DNA of 64,000 bases. It comes from Telopea speciosissima (taxonomy: Eukaryota; Streptophyta; Magnoliopsida; Proteales; Proteaceae). A program made the translations under genes and the position numbers. The stretch covers positions 50,780,540-50,844,539 of the forward strand of contig NC_057916.1 of assembly GCF_018873765.1 (NCBI RefSeq). Reading direction: 5' to 3'. The notes below the pieces were generated by a model. The model ran no database searches. It was not told the origin of the DNA and saw only the letters and a program-made list of their open reading frames with translations. Shown piece by piece: positions 45,267 through 56,661 of this stretch. The stretch's first letter is position 1. Each line of letters starts with the position of its first letter.

Positions 45267-46716
45267 ATGGTCAACACAAGAAGTTATTCAGGTGGTCATC
45301 GTGGAAAACGCCCTCGCGTTATACCGGAGGTTGAAATGCCAAATGGAACCAAGGCCCAAAATTCTGAAGCATCTGCTGCTTCGTCGGGGGCACCAACGGC
45401 TACTCAAGCCACTATTGCAGCACCTCAGCCGGGTATAGCAGCCGGAGAGGTGAATGTTTTCATGACTACTATGATGCGGACCATGCAGTAACAACAAGAA
45501 TTGCTGGGCCAAATGTCTACGCAATTTGCGACCATGATGCATGAGCGTGCAGTACCACCTCCACCACCCAACCAGCCCATACTTTTCCCACCACCTGTGC
45601 CTTAACACTTAGCGAAAAACTCTACTAGCAAGGTGATGGAGAGATTCAAGAAACTCCAACCACGCGTATTTTCCAGGTTGGATTCCAAGGCAATGCAGCC
45701 GAAATGGTGGATTAGTGCCTTAGAGAAGGCATTTGATGTGCTTGAGTGTTCAGATGCGCAAAAGATGATATGTGCGGGTTATCAGCTGCAGAATGAGGCT
45801 GAAGCCTGGTGGGAGGCTACCAAGCCAAATCTTGAAGCCGCTCGTCCGAATCCCACATGGGAGCAATTTAAAGAAGTCTTCTTCAAGAACTACTTCCCGA
45901 AAAGTTTTAGGGATAGGAAAGAAGCAGAGTTCTCCGCACTGGTACAAGGAACCAAGTTAGTGTTGGATTATCAACAACAGTTTGAAGATCTGTTCCATTT
46001 CGCTCCAGAGCACCGGAAAGGGGAAGTTAGCAAGATGAAGAAGTTTGAGAAGGGACTTAAACCTAAGATCGGGTCAGTTCCATCAGTTATGGACATCCGG
46101 GTCTATGCTCAGATGGTCGACAAGGCGAAGACTATGGAAGACAGATTTAAAGAGAAAGAGAAAGAGAAAGCTATGACGTCGCCCGGGATGGGCAAAAGGC
46201 CAAGTAATTTCTAGACCTTTGGTTGACCAAACAAGGTTTTTCGTGGAACCAGTTCAAACCCCAATCCGACTCCGTACTGCAGGCCGAACGTGGGCCAGAA
46301 TCCTTTTCGCCCCACTTTCAATCGACCTACTCAACCGGCTACGAGTCAAGCGACAACAGTAGCTTCGCCAGCCCGACTAGCTACAAGTCAAGTGAGCCAA
46401 GCCTCAACACTAGCTGTTCCACCGTATAAGGTTTATGTGTGCAATAAAGAAGGGCACATGGCCAAAGAATGCAGGCAGCATGGATACGGCAATAACTTAC
46501 CAAATCAGTCCTACGCTAGACCTTTTTCAGCCATGGGACAATCAGACGCGAGGAAAGGTATTCGCGTTAAAGAACAAGGAAGCTAAGGCGAACCCTGATG
46601 TATTGATAGGTAAGTCCACTGAACACTACTATGTTATAGAAATAACCGGTCTATATATGTAACCTAAACTATATACGAACCTTAGGTCCCCTGAATGTCT
46701 CAACCATATTGGACAA
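45267..46716 (+). pseudogene. Tekay-3 gag fragment
   Basis: Gag of the same family as Tekay-1, on the plus strand. It opens MVNTRSYSGG and has the capsid domain at about 45633-46130. A knuckle at 46433-46474 reads VCNKEGHMAKEC with its first Cys changed to Val (VYVCNKEGH; only partly intact). Stops at 45489, 45603 and 46212 and a frame change break it. The gag/protease intron (46610-46685) is present, followed by about 30 bp of protease exon (PLNVSTI), where the fragment ends. No RT or LTR accompanies it. Confidence 0.85.
46610..46685 (+). other. Predicted gag/protease intron, Tekay-3
   Basis: Donor GATAG|GTAAGTCC and acceptor CCTTAG|GTCCCC, 76 bp, phase 1. The unspliced gag frame ends inside it (stop at 46660). 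It is the third copy of this intron in the window. Confidence 0.65.
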
Positions 46717-48067
46717 GTGTATGTCCATCAAACCCGGTTCGGTCTGGTTCAACCCGATTCACCTTTGTATTAAACTTTTATACATTTTAGTTTAATATTG
46801 TCACATGCGATATAAACTTTTTAAGCATTATGTGTCCATAAGTTTTACTTAAAATGGTAGTCATGACTAGGGTTTGGGCTAGGCACCCTTATCACATGGT
46901 CGTCACGTTGGGTATGCCTAGACATGCGATGTCAGGGTACAAATGCAAGTGCTCACAAGTTTGATGTGTGCATTGGTGAACAATCTACTTTGTCGATTCC
47001 CTCATGTATTATTGCCAAATGTAGGAAGGGATAGACATGTGTCACCGACACCCTATACCTAAGGGAACCTTGTCACTATAACGTGTGATCGCATTCTTTG
47101 ATTCATCAATGATTGAGACTCAAGCGAGTCAAAGCCGGTGTTCTGGGAATACATGAACACTTTGTGAGTGAAGGAGTTATCCAACATGGTCACCACTGCC
47201 CGATTGGGGAACACCAAGATTGAGACTGTCTGTGTATGGTCGGATCAGAATCTGGATCCAGTGCCGTTTTGGAAATGGTTTTGCGAAAATCTATTTTACA
47301 TAAAATGATAGATTATATATAATTATTTGAACAAAGTGTTTTATCGAGTTTTGCAGGACCCGATCAGATACACATACGCTCTTATATGGACATGTACTAT
47401 GGATTGGGGTTTGGCAGTACTTGTGTACATGCCCTAGATTCCATAATGATGGTGTTAATTAGTGGGGGTTCGTATATGATAAATTGTTATCATATAGGGA
47501 GTTATTTGGAATTTACTATTTTAATTGGTTCTTTATTTAATTAATGGATATGATGCTAATTGTAATTATCCCTAAATATTAAATAAAGTAACTAATTAAT
47601 ACTTTCCCTATTAGATTCTGCTTCTTTCCCTTTTAGAAGCACTTTGAGTTTAAACAGAACTGCCAAGCAAAGAGAGTGAGAGACAGACTCTCACTGGGAT
47701 TAATTCTAATCCATTCGGGGTGTTTAGAAAACCCTATGCCTATTTATAGGGGACCAAAAATGCAGAGAGGGGCACTGGTCTACGTTTTCAGCCTAGCCTC
47801 CTCTCGTATGTTTTGGTCACTCTCTCTCCCTCTTGTGATCTCTCTCCTTCTTCTTCTAGTTTCTTTCATCTGTGTTTGAGAGTTAGGGTTTAGAAACCCT
47901 GATCTGTGCTGAAGAATTTGAGAGCATTTGGGATTGGCTTGAAGAACCTTGGTAGCGCCATTGGAGGTTCAGATCTGTTTACTTGGAGCGCTCACTGGAG
48001 GAAGAACCATTGTCTATTGGAGGAGCAACACTTAAGGCTCACCAGGTTAGCAATTCTTGATTAATTT
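46717..48067. other. Unassigned LTR-like stretch
   Basis: No gene is seen. The sequence has a possible TATA box (CCTATTTATAGG, 47740-47751) and pyrimidine-rich DNA beyond it, as in many LTRs. It has no match elsewhere in the window and no clear edges. The right end abuts a truncated Tat-B LTR. Confidence 0.4.
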
Positions 48068-48350
48068 GGCCAACCAAGGAAGAGCCCTGCTACCCAATGT
48101 CTCTATCCACTGCATGGATCACTTGCCATCAAATTGGGACTCTCCACACCACCATACTCCGCTATAAAAAGGAAGGTATGCTACTCCATTAACCATCTTG
48201 AATTCTATTCACTTGTCTGTTTGCTCAGAGAGGTCTAACTTGGGCATCGGAGAGTCCTAGGCCGGAACCACACCGGTTCTCTTTTGTCACCCAGGTTTTT
48301 TTACAAGTTATGGCACTCGAAGGAACGCTGAACGATTTCTTGACGTAATA
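48068..48350 (+). mobile_element. Tat-B 5' LTR, truncated
   Basis: It matches 60205-60487 of the 3' LTR closely, including a GCTATAAAAAGG TATA box, and ends ...GTAATA where the other LTR has GCAACA. About 470 bp of the LTR start is missing. Confidence 0.9.
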
Positions 48351-48352
48351 GA

Positions 48353-48372
48353 TTGGTGCCGTCTGTGGGAAC
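48353..48372 (+). other. Tat-B primer-binding site
   Basis: TTGGTGCCGTCTGTGGGAAC lies two bases after the LTR. This TGGCGCCGTCTGTGGG-type sequence is a common primer site in one group of Tat elements. Confidence 0.75.
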
Positions 48373-48416
48373 GACGCTAGCCATCGTACTTACTAGCTTG
48401 TTCTCATAACTATTCC

Positions 48417-51400
48417 ATGGCACCACGAGGCAAGACGATCGTTCCCTCCACCAACAATGTTGCGAGGGATGGGAATGGATCACCTCCTCCAGAGAGCTCT
48501 CGTCATAGAGCCAATGACCATGACCATGTCTCTCTAGAGAGGGAGATCCCAGATGATGAACAAGTTGCGATAGTGGAACCCAACAACGAAGTAGTGGTGG
48601 AGGTAGTACCTAACCCCAATGCACCAGGAACTATGGGTCAGATCAATGACCTATAGCGACAGATCCTCGATGATCAATGACTCTTTCGAAACTATCTGAG
48701 GTAGCTTGTGATGTCCCATTGCCGCACGACATCGCCAACATCAAGGACAGAGCCTGTACTTTGACAGGAGCCAAACCCTAGGAGATCATCCCCCAGGGGT
48801 GAAAGGTCAGAGAGACTGGCGAGGCAAGCAACCCCTACTCCCCAACAGGGGGAGCCTTCTTGGCATCCCTGGAGGACGAGGGACCTCCCAGTACTGTCAG
48901 ATCGTGGAAGGACACCAACACACAGAACGAGGGTACCTAGCCCAGAGAGATCCATCAGGAGGTTTGTGTTCCAAGGTCGACTAGGCGGAAGTCACACACC
49001 AAGGCGGAGCCAAACCTACTGATGAGCACATTTATGTGTGAAATCTTATGGCATAAAGCATACATTTTACCACATTGGACAGAGTTACTCGGTGCTTTCT
49101 TGTGCTTTTCAGGTTTTAGGTGAATTCTTGAGAAAATGGAAGAGATGATACTAAAGAAATGTTTTTAAGCTGTTTAAAGATGTTAATGGCTTGGATGTGT
49201 AGCCCATCGAGTCAGCTTCGTAACGGTTCAAACGGCACTTGATTCTGAGTTGAAACGAAGAAGTTACGGCCGTTTCCGTAACGAACGCGCGAAAATGGTC
49301 TGTAGGGGTTTATTTACAATTATTGACAGTCGGCCGGAGACAAAGTGAAGCGAAAGTTCGGATTCTAGGGGTCTTAACGAATAATCAGAAGTTATATTTC
49401 CTGTACCCGAAAGATTCCATTTGGAGGGATCTGGACAGTCCAACTTCAACTTAAGATATCTTGGGCTCCCGAACTCCAAATTGGACGAAATTTGGGTCTA
49501 CTTTGGGTGATTTTTCGTAAGGAACACAATGGTGAGGCCTATATAAGCACCCCATGCTCCACGTTTTCTGAAGGACAGAATGGGTATTTTATTTATTCTT
49601 GAAGGAATCCTAGTCATCACCCTTACTCTCTCTCTCCTCCAACTTCTCAAGGGCACTTCTGGAATTCTACTTGGGATAAATTTATTTTGAAAGATATTCT
49701 CTCACCTATGGAAAGTTGAAAAATTAAAGATACTTTGATTTTATTGCTTGGAGAAGATATCTACAAAGAAAAGGAAGCACTTGTTAGAATTGGAAGTTTA
49801 CTTTTCTAGAAATAGAAAGTATATGTAAACAATCTTCTCTTCTTCTTCTTTCTATTTTTTTCTTTTTTCTTAGGATTCAAGGCATTGTAAAAGAGGAAGG
49901 AGAAGAGAATATTCTCTTTTCTTAGGGAATATTTCTCCTACACTTCCCTCTTCTCTCTTCTCCTCTCTTCCTCTTATAAATACCCCTTACCCTCTGGGTT
50001 GTAAGGAGTTAGTAGTTTTTTAGTTCAGTTTTTAGTTAGTTTCTAGTTCAATTTTAATTCAGTTTTTTAGTGTAATTTTTATTTCATTCACTTAGTGAAA
50101 TTTTCTCTTCTTTTCCTATTTTTGGCTTAAGTTCTTAGTTTTGATTTCAAGTTCCTAGTTTTGATTTCATAAGTCTAGTTTAATGGTTGTAATAGTTTTA
50201 GTTTAAAGCTTCCTAGTCTAAGTTCCTATGTTGATGACAAGACATGGAGATTTAGAAGAGGAAGCCATGGTGAGTTTATTCAAGTATTCAAGCACATCAA
50301 GGTATCTCATTCTCTAAACCCTTAATCTCATTCTCCCTTTCCTCTATCTCTCCCTATCTTCTTCTTCTTCTTCGTCTATTTCTTTTATTTTTTTTATATG
50401 GTTGTGGTATGTGGATGCACTTTTATTCCCTTATTTCTTTTTATGTGATTATGAAGTGTGACTGCGTTTTTGTTATTCCTTTCAATTCACTTTAGTTTGA
50501 TAGGTTAGATGCTCATGTGTTAGGACACCAATTTAATCCCTTAATTTTGTTAGATGCTTATGAGTTAGGATGCATTAATTTTTATTAGTTTAATTAGTTT
50601 AATTTAACACTTTAATTTGGTCCACTTTGCATTACTTTTAAGTTAATTAAATAGAGTGGCGTATATCTCCTCGTGTTCGACCCGTAGCTACGATTGACCA
50701 GTACGCTTGCGGTATTATTTTAACTCAAACACCTACCGAGAAGAAAGCCTCTCTCGATCATGCCAGGATTCATCACGACGTGACCATTCACCATCCCGCC
50801 AATACTCATGGCGGGAGGGGACTTCGAGGAGAGGACGTGATCGAGGTCGCAGCGAACATCCTGCTAGGCGGGAGACACGAGATAAAGAGCAAGACAAAAG
50901 ACTCTGAGAGTTGGACGAGAAGTTGGAAGGACTGAAGAAGCAGACTAAAGGCGAGATGCACTCAATACCTGGACAACACCCATTCTCAACAGAGATCATG
51001 TCAGCCATACTCCCCTCCAGGTTCAGGTTACCCACCTTTGAACTCTACAGTGGTACCATGGGCCCTAATGACCACATCAACTATTTCAATGGTATGATGA
51101 CACTGTATGGTGGATCGGACGTGGTCCCCTGCCGAGCATTCCCTGCATCCCTCAAGGGTGCAGCTACTTCCTGGTTCTCCAGACTACGACCGAGGTCGAT
51201 AGGATCATTCGTAGAACTGTGCGAGCAGTTTGTTACCCACTTCTAGAGCAACGTCAAGCAGAAGAAGACCACGGTTAATCTACTGAACATGATACAGAAC
51301 CCTGGGGAGTCCCTCAGGGAGTATGTCAGCAAGTTCACTAAGGAGTCCCTGGAGGTCCAAGACTTAGATGACCAGACCCAGCATGCAGCCTTGGCTAGGG

Positions 51401-52011
51401 GTATCAGGGACCTCAACTTGATCAAAGACCTGGCACGTTATGAGACCAGGACCATGAGGGAGCTTCTAGAGTGGTGTAACAAGTTCGCCAACATGGTCGA
51501 GGTAGTACAGGCTAGGAAGAAGGTGATCGAGGCCAAGCCACAAGATAATAAGCGGTCAGCGCTAGATGACCGCAAAGAAAGTAAGAGGTCGAGGACCGAG
51601 CGTCGACAAGAGAAGGGCGACCGCCCATCAGGAAGGACGGAGCGTCGCCCAGAGTGGAGTAAACGAGCAAGCAGTCCAGAGTTCAAACCTCTGAACACTA
51701 CCAGGTCTCAGATCCTCATGCAGATCCAGGACTGTGACCTACTTCGTTGGCCACGACCCATGCTAGCAGGGCTTGAGAAGCACAACCCCAACAAGTACTG
51801 TCTCTTCCACAAGGAGAATGGGCATGACACAGAGGACTGCTACCAACTAAAGAGGGAGATAGAGCAACTTGTAAGAGCAGGGAGCCTGGACAAATACGTA
51901 AAGGGGAGACGTGATGGCCGTTCGAGCCAAGGAGGTCGAGGTCGTGACCAAGAAAGAGAGGAACCAAGAAGGGAAGAAAGAAGGACAGATCAAGAGAGAG
52001 ACCGCCCATAG
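48417..52011 (+). pseudogene. Tat-B gag, split by solo LTR B
   Basis: Gag opens MAPRGKTIVPSTNN at 48417. An Arg/Ser-rich N-terminal region is cut at 49019 by a 1.7 kb solo LTR and resumes at 50737. The capsid domain (50960-51470) has RFRLPTFELYSGTMGPNDHI and GAATSWFSRLRP. The zinc knuckle CLFHKENGHDTEDCYQLK near 51800 is typical of Tat elements. An Arg-rich tail ends at 52011. Stops at 48654, 50905 and 51244 add to the damage. Confidence 0.9.
49020..50731 (+). mobile_element. Solo LTR copy B, in Tat-B gag
   Basis: The same 1.7 kb family as copies A and C (1712 bp), plus strand. It has an exact 5-bp target duplication CCTAC (49015-49019 and 50732-50736). Confidence 0.93.
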
Positions 52012-52267
52012 GAGCGGAGAGATGTAGCCGAGCCTAGTGGCACCAAAGGAGCCCCCCATCCTCACCATACTAGGAGGACCGGGGTAGGAGTCTACTAGAA
52101 AGGCCAAAGCCCATGCCAGGTTCGTGGGAGTAGCGGAGAAGCCAAACAAGGTAGCCAAATCTGAGACAGTGATCTCCTTCTCGGATGAAGACTTGGAAGG
52201 ACTAAGCTTTCCACATGAGGATGCCCTGGTAGTATAGGTGGAGGTAGCCAACTGACCTGTACACAGG

Positions 52268-54256
52268 GTGTTGATAGATACAGGAGCCTCAGTAGATGTA
52301 CTCTCCCTGGAAGCCTACCGACAGTTCGGGTTCGAAGACGATCAACTCAAGCTAGAGCCCACCAACCTCCATGGTTTCTCAGGTGCTACTGCTTCCATCA
52401 GGGGCATTATAGAGCTACCTTTCACCTTTGGAGAACATCCTCGACAAGTAACCATCATGGTGAAATTTATGGTCGTCAAGTTCGTGGTGTCATTTAACGG
52501 CCTCCTAGGGCGACCATCCCTGATAGCCCTTAGAGGACTCGTGTCTCCACTCTACCTGAAGATGAAGTTTCCCACTGACAACGGAGTAGGCGAGGTCCGA
52601 GGCGATCAGAAGAAGGCCAGGGAATGTTATGCCACCTTTGTCAAGAGGAACAATGGTAACACCCGAGGAATGGCACTGTGTATGGAGAACCTGGTTAGTG
52701 ATCAGAGAGATGAATTGATAGAGAGAAGAGGAAAGCCAGTGGAAGATCTCATCCCATGGCCGCTCAGCAAGGATGACCCTTCCAAGGTCGTACAGGTGGG
52801 CTCACTATTGAGCAAGGAGCTGAAGGATGAGATTGGATACCTTCTCCAAGCTAACATGGATGTCTTCGCATGGTCGACCTCTGACATGCCAGGCATACCA
52901 CGGTCCATAGCAGAACATCGGCTACATGTCGATTCAATCAGGAAGCCCATCCAGCAGAAGCGGCGCAACTTCACCCTTGATCGACAAGCAGCTATCAAAG
53001 AAGAGGTCAAAAAATTGAGCCAGTCTGGGTTCATTAGAGAGGAGAAGTTCCCTACCTGGCTCGCGAACGTGGTCATGGTACCCAAACCCAATGGGAAGTG
53101 GAGAATGTGCGTCAACTACACCAACTTAAATAAGGCATGCCCAAAGGACGAGTACCCACTACCCAGGATTGATCTGCTGATCGACGCTACCGTCGGACAT
53201 GAGATGCTGAGTTTCATGGATGCCTACTCTGGTTACAACCAGATCCTCATGCATGAGGATGATGAATCTTACACCACCTTCCGAATGGATAAGGAGAACT
53301 ACTGCTACTATGTCATTCCGTTCAGATTGAAGAATGCAGGGGCCACCTACCAGAGGATGGTCAACAAGATGTTCAAGGAATAGATTGGGTGTAACATGGA
53401 GGTGTATGTGGATGACATGTTCATCAAAAGCGTCCAAACCCACCAACACCTGACCGACCTAAAAGAAGCATTCACTGTGCTGAGAAGAAACCAGATGAAG
53501 CTAAACCCTACAAAGTGCGCCTTCAGAGTAACGTCAGGGAAGTTCCTAGGGTTCATGGTCTCAGTACATGGAATAGAAGCCAACCCCTCCAAGATCAAGG
53601 CCATCCAAGAGATGGCACCACCTCGGATGGTCAGGGAAGTATAGAGATTGAATGCGAGGATCGCCACCCTTTCAAGGTTCGTGTCACGGTCGGGAGACAA
53701 GTGTCTGCCATTCTTTAAGACACTAAAGAACCTCCGAAGTCCGAAAGACTTTGCATGGACAGAGGAGTGCCAGAAGGCGTTCGATGAGCTAAATGAGTAC
53801 CTCGAGAATCCACTACTGCTCGGGTGACCAGAACCCAAGGAAGGACTACAAATCTACTTGGCTGCGACCCCCGTCGCGGTGAGCGCAGTACTATTAAGGG
53901 AAGAGGGTAAGATATAGAAACCCATCTATTATGTTAGCCATGTCCTGATTGATGTAGAGACCAGGTACACAAGGATGGAGAAGGTAGCCTATGCACTGGT
54001 GATCGTGGCTAGGAAGCTACGACCTTACTTCCAAGCCCATACTATCATAGTCCTCACTGACCTACCGTTGAAAAAGGTGTTACACAAGCCGGATGTCTCA
54101 GGACGGTTGATGGCCTGGGCAGTAGAATTGAGTGAACATGACATTCGATTCCAACCTCGGATAGCCATCAAAGGCCAAGCTTTGGCAGACTTCGTTGCTG
54201 AATGCACTCTACTTGAGATCGAGCCAAAAGAAGAAGAACCAAAGGAGCATGATTGA
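52268..54256 (+). pseudogene. Tat-B pol: protease, RT, RNase H
   Basis: The protease has the active site LIDTGASVDVL at 52268. The RT (52830-53640) has WRMCVNYTNLNKACPKD, SFMDAYSGYNQI and YVDDMFIKS near 53405. The RNase H runs to 54256 (AATPVAVSAVLLREE, TRMEKVAYALV, LSEHDIRFQPR). The first 371 codons are open. Stops at 53381, 53642, 53825 and 53917 follow. Confidence 0.9.
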
Positions 54257-54660
54257 GGATCGTGGGAGAGTACATGGATGGTTCGAGTAATGCCGTAGGA
54301 AGTGGGGCTGGCTTTATATTCATCAGCCACAAAGGATTTCGAATCCAGTATGCTCTCCAATTCACCTTTCCAGCATTCAATAATGAAGTAGAATACGAAG
54401 CATTACTCGCTGGACTCTGGGTAGCCAAGGCCATTCAAGTCACACATCTATCTATCCGGAGTGACTCCCAGCTTGTAGTGAACCAGGTGAATGGAGAGTA
54501 TGAGGCGAAGGATGAGCGAATGACGTCATACCTAGCATGAGCCTGAGTGCTGATCGGGGAGTTCGAGAAGTTCGAGATGGTCCGAGTTCCCAAGATCTAG
54601 AATGCTACTACCGACGCCCTGTACAGGCTAGCCAATGATGAACTCTGTAACCTGGACAAT
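54253..54660 (+). pseudogene. Tat-B second RNase H
   Basis: This second RNase H domain opens YMDGSSNAVGSGAGFIF, then has NNEVEYEALLAGL and LSIRSDSQLVVNQVNGEYEAKD. It overlaps the previous frame by four bases at ATGA. Stops at about 54538 and 54597 break it. It places Tat-B in the Tat lineage. Confidence 0.85.
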
Positions 54661-54738
54661 GCAGTATATGTTGAAATACTACATCAACCAATATACCAGG
54701 AGAAGCAGGTCAATGAGATCGAGGAGGGGCCTAGTTGG

Positions 54739-55968
54739 ATGGACCCTATACTCAACTACCTACAGAACGATGTCTTACCAAAAGATAAAGTCGAAGTAAG
54801 GAAGATAAGAATGAGAGCTGCGAAGTACACCATCCTAGACAGAGTACTATACAAGAGGGGGGCCACAGCACCACTACTACGGTGCCTGGGACCCAAGGGA
54901 GCCCAATATGCCTTGGCAGAGGTCCATGAGGGGATATGCGGAAGCCACATGGGAGGAAGAGCTCTAACCTACAAAGTCCTCCGCCAGGGGTTCAACTAGC
55001 CACGCATGCAAGAAGAAGCAATACAGTATGTCAAGGCTTGCGAGCAATGTCAATTGTTCACCCCATCACCCCATCTACCCGCCACCAAGCGGACATCAAT
55101 CATCAACACCATTCCCTTTGCCATGTGGGGGGGTGGACATCTTAGAAAACTTCACAGCAGCGTCAGGAACTACAAGTACTTGGTGGTCGCCATAGACTAC
55201 TTCACTAATGGGTCGAGGCCAAGCCATTGGCCAAGATTACAGAGAATGAAATGGAGAAGTTCGTCCGAGATGACGTCATCTATAGGTTCAGGGTACCAAG
55301 AATAATTGTGTCAGATAATGGGAAGCAGTTCAACAACCCCAAGTTCAGAGTCTTCTATTAGAGCTACAACATTGACTATTGGCCTGTATCGGTAACCTAC
55401 CCACAGGCCAATGGTCAAGTGGAGGTGACAAACAGAATGTTGCTAGATGGAATTAAAAAAAGGTTAGAAGGAGCCAAAGGGAAATGGGTCGAGGAACTAC
55501 TAAGTATTCTGTGGGCATACCGCACCATAGTAAGGACACCCACAAGGGAAAGCCCATTCCGCCTAGCATATGGCACAGAGGCCCTGGCACCAGTAGAGGT
55601 CCTCGCCATGTCCCACAAAGTACTGCCCTTCAATGAACGAACCTATACCGATGGACTACGAGCGAACTTGGACTTCATAGATGAGGTCCGCGAGAAGGCA
55701 CTCCTCAGGAACGTGGCTTATCAGCAGCGAACAACCAAGTACTATAATGCCAGAGTAAGAGAGAGGTTATTCCACCAGGGAGATCTAGTCCTAAGGAGGG
55801 CCAGTGCATCGTAGCCACGAATGGAAGGGAAGCTATCAGCCAACTGGGAAGGACCTTATATAGTTTCCAAGCAGATACACCCAGGGACCTACCGCTTGAA
55901 AACTCCGGGGGGTAAGAAGATAGACCGTACCTAGAACTCAGAGCTCCTATAGAAATACTATCAGTAAG
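54739..55968 (+). pseudogene. Tat-B integrase
   Basis: The zinc-binding part has GICGSHMGGRALTYKVLRQGF and CEQCQLF. The catalytic core has VVAIDYFTN, SDNGKQF and QANGQVEVTNRMLL (Asp, Asp and Glu visible across frames). It continues with WAYRTIVRTPTRESPFRLAYG and a C-terminal LSANWEGPYIV. Several stops and frame changes (55000, 55240-55420, 55812) break it. Confidence 0.85.
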
Positions 55969-56050
55969 AGTAGAAGCAGCAGTACCACCAGTAGTAATAG
56001 TAGTAGTAGTAGCAGTAACAACAGTGGCAGTAGCGTAGTAGTAGTAGATG
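55965..56050. repeat. Trinucleotide microsatellite
   Basis: An imperfect (AGT/AGC)n run directly after the Tat-B integrase. Confidence 0.85.
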
Positions 56051-56159
56051 CATTATAGTTTGCATTACAGTTTTCAAGGATAATTTGAAATTTTATTTGA
56101 AGTAAATAGTTGATTTCGGATATACTCGTCTACTTCTATTACTCAATCGAATCACTTCC

Positions 56160-56432
56160 ACCACACCAAGGTGCGTAGACCGCCAAGGCGTAATGCCACC
56201 AAGGTTCGTAGACCACCCAGGCGTAATGCCACCAAGGTCCGTAGACCACAAAGGCACAATGCCACCAAGGTCCATAGACCACCAAGGTGCAATGCCACCA
56301 AGGTCCGTAGACCACCAAGGCGTAATGCCACCAAGGTCCGTAGACCACGGAGGCGCAATGCCACCGAGGTCCGTAGACCACCAAGGTACAATGCCACCAA
56401 GATCCGTTGACCCCCAAGGTCCGTAGACCGTC
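56160..56432. repeat. 33-bp minisatellite in Tat-B 3' region, about 8 copies
   Basis: Units repeat every 33 bp around AATGCCACCAAGGTCCGTAG. All six frames read through parts of it, giving false repeat proteins. 33 is a multiple of three, which explains the long open frames. Confidence 0.9.
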
Positions 56433-56661
56433 GAGGTCCGAGAGCTATTAAAGCAATAGGTCACCAAGATTAAAACAACTACTGAAGACGATAGACACAC
56501 ACATCAACCATAAGGAACGGTACGACGAAGAAGATAAGAAGTTAACTACTTATAACAAGAGAAGGAGGTCACAGTAATCACATAGTTCGGAGTTCACAAG
56601 TTCAACATGCCATATGCCCAAAAAGTCAAGAAACCTCCACTAAGGGAGTCACATCCTCCTC

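Noticed and set aside
56139..56426. Overlapping ORFs on both strands coding repeat proteins (PPRRNATKV-type)
   Set aside because: They come from a 33-bp minisatellite, whose length keeps several frames open. There is no sign of frame-specific constraint.
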